Shown: piece by piece, positions 24,599 through 32,865 of the stretch
Layout of the letters: the number at the start of each line of letters is the position of its first letter
How positions within the stretch are numbered: position 1 is the stretch's first letter
Source of the DNA: Escherichia sp. E4742
Lineage (GTDB): Bacteria; Pseudomonadota; Gammaproteobacteria; Enterobacterales; Enterobacteriaceae
Assembly (NCBI RefSeq): GCF_005843885.1
Contig: NZ_CP040443.1
Coordinates: 806,001-870,000, forward strand
Length of the DNA: 64,000 nt
Direction: 5' to 3'
Notes under the pieces: model-generated
Seen by the model: only the letters and a program-made list of their open reading frames with translations
Database searches by the model: none
Told to the model about the DNA's origin: nothing
Made by a program: the position numbers and the translations under genes

Positions 24599-25852
24599 TC
24601 ATCCTCTTCTCGCCAGCGTCGCCCCATCGGCAAAATACGCTTTAATTCCCGCAAGAATAGACTCCGCAACTTCCTGCTGGAAAGTCGCCGTTTTCAATTT
24701 GCGCTCTTCCTCAACGTTACTGATAAACGCCGTTTCGACCAGAATGGAGGGAATATCTGGCGCTTTCAGCACAGCAAACCCGGCCTGCTCAACCTGATTC
24801 TTATGCAGTTTGTTGATTTTCCCCAGCTTATTTAGCACGGCCTTACCAAACTTCAGGCTGTCGGCAATGGTCAACGACTGCACCATATCGAACATGGTGT
24901 GGTCGACATAGCGGTCGCCGCTTTTGCTCACGCCACCAATCAAGTCCGAGGCGTTCTGGGTTTGCGCCAGATATTTTGCCGCAGTACTGGTTGCGCCTTT
25001 GGTAGAGAGCGCAAACACCGAGGAACCGCTCGGCTGGCGACTGGTAAAGGCGTCGGCATGAATAGAGACAAACAAGTCAGCACGCTGTTTCTGTGCTTTT
25101 GCTACGCGCACTTGCAACGGAATGAAGATGTCTTCATTACGCGTCATGTAAACCTTCATATTGCCCTCTTTCTCGATCAGAGAGCGCAGACGGCGAGCTA
25201 TTTGCAATACCACGTCTTTTTCGCGCGTTTTGTATTTCCCCACCGCGCCGGAGTCTTCGCCGCCGTGGCCAGGGTCGAGCATAATGACAATCGGACGATC
25301 GCGCCCGGCCTTGCCTGGCTGTGGGCCACTCTGCGCAGGCGGCACCTGCTTTTCGAGGTCGCCTTTGTTGTAATCCTCCAGCAGCGCCAGCAATGGGTCC
25401 TGCATGTCCTGAGCATTGGCCGGATAAAGGTCCATCACCAGACGTTCTTTAAACCCGGCGACCGGCGCGAGGGCAAACATCTGCGGTTTTACATTTTGCT
25501 TTAACTCAAAAACCATCCGCACGGTTTGCGGATCAAATTGGCCGACGCGTGCCGACTTGATGAACGGGTCGTCAGCGCGGATTTGCGCAGCCATCCCTTT
25601 GAGCACCGAGTTCAGGTTTACATCTTCGATATCCACCACCACGCGTTCTGGGTTACTCAACGCGAACTGCTTATATTTCAGCTGACGATTTGATTCTACC
25701 GTCACGCGGGTGTAGCTGGACGCAGGCCAGACGCGCACCGCCACGACCTGGCTGACCGCAGCCAGACTCACCTGGCTTACGCTCAATAGCCACATGGCGC
25801 CCGCGCCTTGCAGTAAACGACGACGGCTGATTGCAGTGTTGGATCCTGACAT
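24599..25852 (-). CDS. amiC: N-acetylmuramoyl-L-alanine amidase AmiC
   Basis: 417 residues. Twin-arginine signal (SRRRLLQGAGAMWLLSVSQ), septum-targeting AMIN domain (about 40-150), linker, and a zinc Amidase_3 domain from about 190 with DPGHGGEDSGA, SIHADAF and LVETAFISN supplying zinc ligands and the catalytic Glu. It splits septal peptidoglycan for daughter-cell separation and is activated by NlpD. The ATG at 25852 begins the Tat signal; the open frame extends 30 codons further but lacks support. Confidence 0.96.
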   Translation of the reverse strand: MSGSNTAISRRRLLQGAGAMWLLSVSQVSLAAVSQVVAVRVWPASSYTRVTVESNRQLKYKQFALSNPERVVVDIEDVNLNSVLKGMAAQIRADDPFIKSARVGQFDPQTVRMVFELKQNVKPQMFALAPVAGFKERLVMDLYPANAQDMQDPLLALLEDYNKGDLEKQVPPAQSGPQPGKAGRDRPIVIMLDPGHGGEDSGAVGKYKTREKDVVLQIARRLRSLIEKEGNMKVYMTRNEDIFIPLQVRVAKAQKQRADLFVSIHADAFTSRQPSGSSVFALSTKGATSTAAKYLAQTQNASDLIGGVSKSGDRYVDHTMFDMVQSLTIADSLKFGKAVLNKLGKINKLHKNQVEQAGFAVLKAPDIPSILVETAFISNVEEERKLKTATFQQEVAESILAGIKAYFADGATLARRG

Positions 25853-26033
25853 GCCTCTCCCGAGCAAAAGAAATCTAAGCTGTGTAACAAGTAAACGACC
25901 AATTTGACCGGAAACTTTAGCGAAAGACGCATAATCTGTCATCTATAAAACGGTAAACATTCTATTTATATTCACGGTATTACTGATAAAAAAGTCGCAC
26001 TCGCATAAAATTTGCACTTGCACACGGCGAAAA

Positions 26034-26071
26034 AACAGAATAAAAATACACTAATTTCGAATAATCATGCA
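26034..26071 (+). promoter_or_regulatory. Tandem ARG boxes upstream of argA
   Basis: Two 18-bp imperfect palindromes, AACAGAATAAAAATACAC (26034-26051) and ATTTCGAATAATCATGCA (26054-26071), are 2 bp apart, the standard layout of an ArgR hexamer site. They end 12 bp before the argA start, fitting arginine repression. Confidence 0.65.
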
Positions 26072-26083
26072 AAGAGGTGTGCC

Positions 26084-27415
26084 GTGGTAAAGGAACGTAA
26101 AACCGAGCTGGTCGAGGGATTCCGCCATTCGGTTCCCTATATCAATACCCACCGGGGAAAAACGTTTGTCATCATGCTCGGCGGAGAAGCCATTGAGCAT
26201 GAAAATTTCTCCAGTATTGTCAATGATATTGGGTTGTTGCACAGCCTCGGCATCCGTCTGGTGGTGGTTTATGGCGCACGTCCGCAGATCGACGCAAATC
26301 TGGCAGCACATCACCACGAGCCGCTATATCACAAGAATACGCGCGTGACCGACGCCAAAACGCTGGAGCTGGTGAAGCAGGCTGCGGGTACGTTACAACT
26401 GGATATAACCGCTCGCTTGTCAATGAGCCTCAACAACACGCCATTGCAAGGCGCGCATATCAACGTCGTCAGCGGCAATTTTATTATTGCCCAGCCGCTT
26501 GGCGTGGATGATGGTGTGGATTACTGCCATAGCGGACGCATCCGGCGGATTGATGAAGAAGCGATTCATCGCCAACTGGACAGCGGTGCAATTGTGCTGA
26601 TGGGGCCGGTGGCGGTTTCGGTCACAGGCGAGAGCTTTAACCTGACCTCGGAAGAGATTGCCACACAACTTGCCATCAAACTGAAAGCTGAGAAGATGAT
26701 TGGTTTTTGCTCTTCACAGGGCGTCACCAATGACAATGGCGATATTGTCTCCGAACTTTTCCCTAACGAGGCGCAGGCACGGGTTGAAGCCCAGGAAGAG
26801 AAAGGCGATTACAACTCTGGTACGGTGCGCTTTTTGCGTGGCGCAGTGAAAGCCTGCCGCAGCGGCGTGCGTCGCTGTCATTTAATCAGTTATCAGGAAG
26901 ATGGTGCGCTGTTGCAAGAGTTGTTCTCACGTGACGGTATCGGTACGCAGATTGTGATGGAAAGCGCCGAGCAGATTCGTCGCGCAACAATCAACGATAT
27001 TGGCGGTATTCTGGAGTTGATTCGCCCACTGGAGCAGCAAGGTATTCTGGTGCGTCGTTCTCGCGAGCAACTGGAGATGGAAATCGACAAATTCACCATT
27101 ATTCAGCGCGATAACACGACTATTGCCTGCGCCGCGCTCTATCCATTCCCGGAAGAGAAGATAGGTGAAATGGCATGCGTGGCTGTACATCCGGATTACC
27201 GCAGTTCATCAAGGGGCGAAGTTTTGCTGGAACGCATTGCAGCCCAGGCGAAGCAAAGCGGCTTAAGCAAATTGTTTGTACTGACTACGCGCAGTATTCA
27301 CTGGTTCCAGGAACGCGGATTTACCCCAGTGGATATTGATTTGCTGCCGGAGAGCAAAAAGCAGTTGTACAATTACCAGCGTAAATCAAAGGTGTTGATG
27401 GCGGATTTAGGGTAA
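26084..27415 (+). CDS. argA: N-acetylglutamate synthase
   Basis: 443 residues starting at GTG 26084, the start used in E. coli. The amino-acid-kinase-like domain (about 1-290; GKTFVIMLGGEAIEHENF) binds arginine for feedback inhibition; the GNAT acetyltransferase domain (about 295-443; EMACVAVHPDYRSSSRGEVLL) makes N-acetylglutamate, the first step of arginine synthesis. Divergent from amiC; tandem ARG boxes precede it. Confidence 0.96.
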   Translation: MVKERKTELVEGFRHSVPYINTHRGKTFVIMLGGEAIEHENFSSIVNDIGLLHSLGIRLVVVYGARPQIDANLAAHHHEPLYHKNTRVTDAKTLELVKQAAGTLQLDITARLSMSLNNTPLQGAHINVVSGNFIIAQPLGVDDGVDYCHSGRIRRIDEEAIHRQLDSGAIVLMGPVAVSVTGESFNLTSEEIATQLAIKLKAEKMIGFCSSQGVTNDNGDIVSELFPNEAQARVEAQEEKGDYNSGTVRFLRGAVKACRSGVRRCHLISYQEDGALLQELFSRDGIGTQIVMESAEQIRRATINDIGGILELIRPLEQQGILVRRSREQLEMEIDKFTIIQRDNTTIACAALYPFPEEKIGEMACVAVHPDYRSSSRGEVLLERIAAQAKQSGLSKLFVLTTRSIHWFQERGFTPVDIDLLPESKKQLYNYQRKSKVLMADLG

Positions 27416-27427
27416 GCGATGAAAATT

Positions 27428-27492
27428 GCCGGATGCGATATGCGCAATGCCCCCAGGCATGATAAGACGCGCATGCGTCGCATCAGGCAATC
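27428..27492. repeat. REP element between argA and recD
   Basis: GATAAGACGCGCATGCGTCGCATCAGGC (about 27460-27488) is a REP palindrome, with a second partial half (GCCGGATGCGAT, about 27430) before it. It fills the convergent 81-bp gap. Confidence 0.7.
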
Positions 27493-27496
27493 ACAT

Positions 27497-29323
27497 TTAT
27501 CCCCGCGAACTAAACAACGCTGCCAGCCCGCTACGCCGCTCGGTGCGCGTGGCGATTGCCGCACTTAAAATGCGTTCATCGGCATACAATGACAAACGCC
27601 GACGCGCGCGGGTCACCGCGGTGTAAACCAGCTCTCGTGTTACCACCGGCGTGCGTTGGCTCGGTAAAATCAACGCCGCATGGTCGAACTCCGATCCCTG
27701 TGATTTATGTACCGTCATTGCCCACGTAGTTTCGTGCTCCGGCAGGCGACTCGGTTGCACCGACTTGATATTGCCGTCCGGCATCGCAAACCAGACACGC
27801 GTCCCCTGCCCGCGATCCAGAGCGACACCGATATCACCATTAAACAACCCAAGCGCACTGTCATTACGGGCAATCATCACCGGCCGGCCTTCGTACCAGC
27901 GCGAGTGCGGATGACGATGAATTTTGCGCTTCTGTTGCATAAACTGCTCAATTCGCTCATTCAGTCCAGCCACGCCAAACGGCCCTTCCCGCAGGGCGCA
28001 CAAAAGCTGATACTCATTGAACGCCTGAATGATTAAATCCGGCTCGGCACGTGCCTGAAGCAGATCCAGGTAGCGTCCGTAACCCGCAAGAGCTTCCTCA
28101 AGCATCGCAATATAATCATCGCCGCTCTGTAAAAGCCGTTTTTCGATATCAGTAAAATCCTGCTGAAAAACGGTTTTCACTGCCGTTTTATCGCCGCGAT
28201 TAATAGCCGCCGCAAGCTGACCAATGCCAGAGTTGCTGCCGAAACGGTAACTCTTTTGCAGCAGGCAGAGACTATCGCGCAGTGATGCCGCTTCTGTGCC
28301 GCTTCCCGCCGGAACGTGGCTTCCCGTCAGGCGGCTTAACTGCCCGGCACGCTCTGCGGTAAAGCCCGCATTGGCATAAGCGCAGATATCGCCCAGCACA
28401 GCTCCAGCCTCAACGGAGGCCAGTTGATCGCGATCGCCGAGAAAGATCACTCGCGCATGATCGGGCAAGGCGTCGATCAGCCGAGACATCATCGGTAGAT
28501 CGATCATTGACGCTTCATCCACCACCAGCACATCAAGATGCAGCGGGTTACCCGCATGATGGCGTAAGCGCTGGCTACCTGGCTGCGCGCCCAGGAGGCG
28601 GTGCAAGGTGCTGGCATCTTCCGGAATGCGTTTCTTTTGTTCATCGGTCAGCGGTAACTGTCGCAAAGCCTTGCCGAGAGATTCGGTTAAGCGCGCGGCA
28701 GCTTTACCCGTTGGTGCAGCCAGACGGATACGGCAGCGTTCACCGTCGGCCATCTGAATTAACGCTGCCAGCAACTTCGCTACGGTCGTCGTTTTACCGG
28801 TGCCAGGGCCGCCGGAAATCACCGAGATCCGCCGCGTCAGCGCCACTGCCGCCGCAACTTTTTGCCAGTTAATTTCATCGCTTACTGGAAAAAGTTTGTC
28901 CAGGGTTTGCGCCAGTAGAGCTTCATCAACCTCAATGGCATGATTCACTTCGTTGAAAAAGCGTGCCACCGTACGTTCGTTACACCACATGCGATTCAGA
29001 TAAAGACGATCGCCACAGAGGATCATCGGCGTTGGTTCATCTCCCCGACTGACCGCTTGTGAAGCCAGCAAGCATTCTTCCCAATTTTGTAGCTCACCGA
29101 TTTCACTGACACAGGTCGCCAACAGCGGATGCGACGCCTCGTTATTTTCCAGTCGTGAAAGCGGCAAACAGACGTGTCCCTCTCCGGCATCATGACTTAA
29201 CAGTGCCGCCGCGAGGGTGACGGCAGGATGTTCATCTCCCGCCACGGTCAGGGCAAATTGCACATCCAGCGGGCGTAGCTGTTTGTGCTCCACAGCTTCC
29301 AGTAATTGCTTTTGCAATTTCAT
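27497..29323 (-). CDS. recD: RecBCD enzyme subunit RecD (5'-3' helicase)
   Basis: 608 residues. Walker A ISGGPGTGKTTTVAKLL near residue 170 and helicase motifs LVVDEASMIDLPMM, FLGDRDQLASVEAG and the C-terminal MTVHKSQGSEFDHAALIL place it in the SF1B helicases. RecD is the fast 5'-3' motor of RecBCD and is needed to license the nuclease. The start overlaps the recB stop by one base (TAATG). Confidence 0.97.
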   Translation of the reverse strand: MKLQKQLLEAVEHKQLRPLDVQFALTVAGDEHPAVTLAAALLSHDAGEGHVCLPLSRLENNEASHPLLATCVSEIGELQNWEECLLASQAVSRGDEPTPMILCGDRLYLNRMWCNERTVARFFNEVNHAIEVDEALLAQTLDKLFPVSDEINWQKVAAAVALTRRISVISGGPGTGKTTTVAKLLAALIQMADGERCRIRLAAPTGKAAARLTESLGKALRQLPLTDEQKKRIPEDASTLHRLLGAQPGSQRLRHHAGNPLHLDVLVVDEASMIDLPMMSRLIDALPDHARVIFLGDRDQLASVEAGAVLGDICAYANAGFTAERAGQLSRLTGSHVPAGSGTEAASLRDSLCLLQKSYRFGSNSGIGQLAAAINRGDKTAVKTVFQQDFTDIEKRLLQSGDDYIAMLEEALAGYGRYLDLLQARAEPDLIIQAFNEYQLLCALREGPFGVAGLNERIEQFMQQKRKIHRHPHSRWYEGRPVMIARNDSALGLFNGDIGVALDRGQGTRVWFAMPDGNIKSVQPSRLPEHETTWAMTVHKSQGSEFDHAALILPSQRTPVVTRELVYTAVTRARRRLSLYADERILSAAIATRTERRSGLAALFSSRG

Positions 29324-32300
29324 TACGCCTCCTCCAGGGCCATACCGGCAAACATCTCATCCATCAGGTCAATCAACTCGGCGTTGGGTCGGGTCGCGTA
29401 GATCCCTTGTTGCGGATGTTCTTTATCAACGCCACGCAGGAACAGATAGATAACGCCGCCAAAGTGACGATCATAGTCGTAATCAGCAATGCGATGGCGC
29501 AGATAACGATGCAGCGCCAGGGTATAAAGCTGATATTGCAGATCATAGCGGTGTGCCTGCATCGCCGCTGCCATAGCCTGTTGGGTGTAAGCCGAACTGT
29601 CTTCACCCAACCAGTTGGATTTATAGTCGAGCAAGTAATAACGCCCTTCGTGGCGGAACACCAGGTCAATAAAACCTTTTAACATGCCACGTACCTGCAT
29701 GAACTCCAGCGGCGGGCAGACTGCGGATAGCGGGTCAAACTGGCGGATTAACGTATCAAGCTGACTGGCGATAAGCGGTTCACTAATCGGCAGATAAAAC
29801 TCCATCTCCACCTGTTTATTGCGGGCGGAAAGTTGACTCAGGCTTACGCCGGTTTCATTGAGCGGCGCCTGAAGAATAGCGGTGATCCACTCAGTTAACA
29901 CAGGTTCCCAGTGCGCTTCAAAACCGCCAAGCTCCAGTTTTTCCCGCACCCAGTTCGGGTCAACCGGCTGGGTAAAATCCAGGTCTTCAAACAAACTGTG
30001 CAAGAACGTCCCCGGTGACGCACCGCGCGGAAACTGATGTGGTGTTAACGTCGGTTCTTCAACGACGCTGGCAACGCCTGCAGCATCGACATCCAGCCGT
30101 GGCATCAGATCCTGAGCGATACCGTGACCACGCTGTTGCAAACCAGAGTAGCTGGTGACGCGCCAGTTATCGCCGGGCAATCGTTGTAACGTCTTCGCAT
30201 TCAGCTCTGCTGTAGAAACATCATTAACCTGCCAGGGCTGGTTATCACCAGTTTGTGCCGTTTGCCAGGCTATATCATCATCGCACAACGCTTCAATACA
30301 GGCGCGAAGCCCCGCCGCATCTTGCGGTTCTCCTTTTTGCAGCAAGCGCCCGAGCGCACTTTGATGAACGTCGGTGTCACCTTTTTTATCGCCACGACGG
30401 CGCACCAGCGGCGCAACACCGAGACTGCAATGCCAGACCGAACGCGTCAGTGCCACGTAAAGCAAACGCAGATCTTCAGCCAGACGTTCGGCTTCAGCGA
30501 GATCTACGCTTTCTGGCGCAGCGTTAAGATCCAGAACTGCTTCAAACGAGCCTCGATCGTGATAGAACGCCTGATCCTGTACACGGAAATTGGTGATAAA
30601 CGGCAGCCAGACCAGCGGATATTCCAGCCCTTTCGATTTGTGGATCGTGACAATCTGCACCAAATGTTTGTCGCTTTCGAGGCGCATTTGTTGGCTGGAG
30701 GCATTACTGTCTGGCTCAAGGATATGTTGCGATAACCAGCGTACCAGCGCATGTTCACTTTCCAGCTGCGTTCCGGCTTCTTGTAGCAGTTCGCTGATAT
30801 GCAAGATGTCAGTAAGACGCCGCTCGCCACCTGCCGTTGCCAGCAGGTTTTCTGCAATGTTGCGCGCCGACATCAGCGCCCGCAGCATTGGCATGACGCC
30901 GCGTTTGCGCCAGATTTGCCGATAACCATCGAACTCTTCGACCACCGCGTCCCACGCATTTTCGTCATTGTTCAGCGTTTCGATATCCAGCGCGTTCAGC
31001 CCCATCATTGACGTTGCCAGCGCACTACGCAGGGTGTTCTCACGTTCGGGCGTCATCACCGCCTGCAACAACCAAAGCATTTCCTGAGCTTCCAGAGTTT
31101 CAAAAACACTGTCGCGGTTCGAAAGGTAAACGGAAGGGATTTCCAGCAACGTTAAGGCATCGCGCACCTGGGCGGCCTCCTGGCGGCTGCGCACCAGCAC
31201 ACTGATGTCCGAAGCACGCACCGGACGCGCGTCGTCGCCGTTCATCAGCAACGCTTCGCCCCGCTGTCCGGCTTGTAGCCAGTCGCGGATTTGCGCAGCA
31301 CATACCTGCGCCATGGTACTTTGATAGTCGCCAACGCCGCAGCTTTCGCCTTCCATCAACCACATTTTCATCGCAGGCTGCGTTTCACCTTTAAATACAA
31401 AACGTAACGCCTGATTTTTCCCGGCTGATTTCACTGGAATAAACGGTATTTCGCGAAACATGAACGCGTCATCAGTCTGGCTGAAAAGCTTATTCACGCT
31501 GTTCACCATTCCTGGTGCGGAGCGCCAGTTGGTGTCTAAGGTGTAGTGGGCGTGAACTTCGCTACGCGCCTTCATATAAGTGAAGATATCCGCACCACGG
31601 AACGCATAAATGGCCTGTTTCGGATCACCAATCAGCAGCAATGCGGTTTCCGGCTGATGGTGCCAGATACGGCGAAAAATCCGGTACTGCTGCGGGTCCG
31701 TATCCTGAAATTCGTCGATCATTGCCACCGGGAATCGTGTACGGATCGCTGTCGCCAGAGCCTCACCGCTTTCGCTACGCAGCGCGGAATCGAGCCGACT
31801 TAGCATGTCGTCAAAGCCCAGTTCGCCACGGCGACGTTTTTCACGCGCTACCGTTTCGCGGATCTCAGCCAATGCGCGGGTGATCACCAGATCGCGGATT
31901 GATAATGGTTCTGCAAGCAGTTGATCGATCGCCTCAAACAGCGGATGTCGCGGGGTTTCCCCCCCGGCTTTCGTGCGATCTTCTAAGAAACGCTGAGAGA
32001 ATTTTTCCAGCGACTCTGGCAACTGATAACTGTTTGTCTCTTCTTCTGCCCAGGCACTGATCTTGTCTATCCATTTAGCCTGATTGCTACGGTTAAACTT
32101 GCGTCGATCAATGCCAGAAGATTCGATCAGCGCATCCAGTTCACCCACTGCGTCGCGCCACTGCTGTTTTACCGTATCAATACGCGCCACAATTTGCGCG
32201 TGGCGGGAAGCCAGCGTTTCATCATCGGGCGGCGGAGCTTTGATAACCGGCGCTTCGCCTTGCAAATAACGATTAATATCGCGCAGTAACGCCTGCGGCC

Positions 32301-32865
32301 CTTTCCAGGTTTCAAAGACTACCTGAGCAATTTCACGCGGTAACGGGTAGCAATGGCGACGCCAGAAATCGGCGCAGGCCTGGTAGCGCAGTAGCGATTC
32401 ATCTTCAATCAGTTGCTGCTCAAACAACATGCCGGATTCAAAGGCATTCAGGTTGAGCATACGCTGGCAAAAACCGTGAATGGTAAAGACTGCCGCTTCA
32501 TCCATCTGCCGCTCGGCTAACAGCAACCACTGCGCGGCCTGTGCTTTATCGTCGATCTCTTCCAGAAGGCGTTTGTACAGCGGATTGTCGGTGGTTTCAC
32601 GCAAACAAGCGATGCGCAGCTCGTGGATATTGCTACGGATACGACCGCGCAATTCTGCAGTGGCCGCCTCGGTAAAGGTCACCACCAGCAGTTCTTCAAC
32701 GGTCAGCGGGCGGGGAAAGGCGGCAGAACCGCCTAGTCCAAGTAACAGGCGCAAATAGAGCGCCGCAATCGTAAAGGTTTTGCCTGTGCCGGCAGAGGCT
32801 TCAATCAGGCGCTCGCCCTGTAAGGGCAAGCGCAAAGGATCTAGAGTCTCGGCGACATCACTCAT
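29323..32865 (-). CDS. recB: RecBCD enzyme subunit RecB (3'-5' helicase and nuclease)
   Basis: 1180 residues. SF1A helicase: Walker A IEASAGTGKTFTIAALYL at the N-terminus, DEFQDTDPQQYRIF, GDPKQAIYAFRGAD and VTIHKSKGLEYPLVW. The C-terminal nuclease domain holds LLDYKSNWLG, whose Asp and Lys correspond to D1080 and K1082. It unwinds and degrades DNA from double-strand ends until Chi and then loads RecA. The ATG at 32865 gives the accepted length and overlaps the ptrA stop by 8 bp. Confidence 0.97.
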   Translation of the reverse strand: MSDVAETLDPLRLPLQGERLIEASAGTGKTFTIAALYLRLLLGLGGSAAFPRPLTVEELLVVTFTEAATAELRGRIRSNIHELRIACLRETTDNPLYKRLLEEIDDKAQAAQWLLLAERQMDEAAVFTIHGFCQRMLNLNAFESGMLFEQQLIEDESLLRYQACADFWRRHCYPLPREIAQVVFETWKGPQALLRDINRYLQGEAPVIKAPPPDDETLASRHAQIVARIDTVKQQWRDAVGELDALIESSGIDRRKFNRSNQAKWIDKISAWAEEETNSYQLPESLEKFSQRFLEDRTKAGGETPRHPLFEAIDQLLAEPLSIRDLVITRALAEIRETVAREKRRRGELGFDDMLSRLDSALRSESGEALATAIRTRFPVAMIDEFQDTDPQQYRIFRRIWHHQPETALLLIGDPKQAIYAFRGADIFTYMKARSEVHAHYTLDTNWRSAPGMVNSVNKLFSQTDDAFMFREIPFIPVKSAGKNQALRFVFKGETQPAMKMWLMEGESCGVGDYQSTMAQVCAAQIRDWLQAGQRGEALLMNGDDARPVRASDISVLVRSRQEAAQVRDALTLLEIPSVYLSNRDSVFETLEAQEMLWLLQAVMTPERENTLRSALATSMMGLNALDIETLNNDENAWDAVVEEFDGYRQIWRKRGVMPMLRALMSARNIAENLLATAGGERRLTDILHISELLQEAGTQLESEHALVRWLSQHILEPDSNASSQQMRLESDKHLVQIVTIHKSKGLEYPLVWLPFITNFRVQDQAFYHDRGSFEAVLDLNAAPESVDLAEAERLAEDLRLLYVALTRSVWHCSLGVAPLVRRRGDKKGDTDVHQSALGRLLQKGEPQDAAGLRACIEALCDDDIAWQTAQTGDNQPWQVNDVSTAELNAKTLQRLPGDNWRVTSYSGLQQRGHGIAQDLMPRLDVDAAGVASVVEEPTLTPHQFPRGASPGTFLHSLFEDLDFTQPVDPNWVREKLELGGFEAHWEPVLTEWITAILQAPLNETGVSLSQLSARNKQVEMEFYLPISEPLIASQLDTLIRQFDPLSAVCPPLEFMQVRGMLKGFIDLVFRHEGRYYLLDYKSNWLGEDSSAYTQQAMAAAMQAHRYDLQYQLYTLALHRYLRHRIADYDYDRHFGGVIYLFLRGVDKEHPQQGIYATRPNAELIDLMDEMFAGMALEEA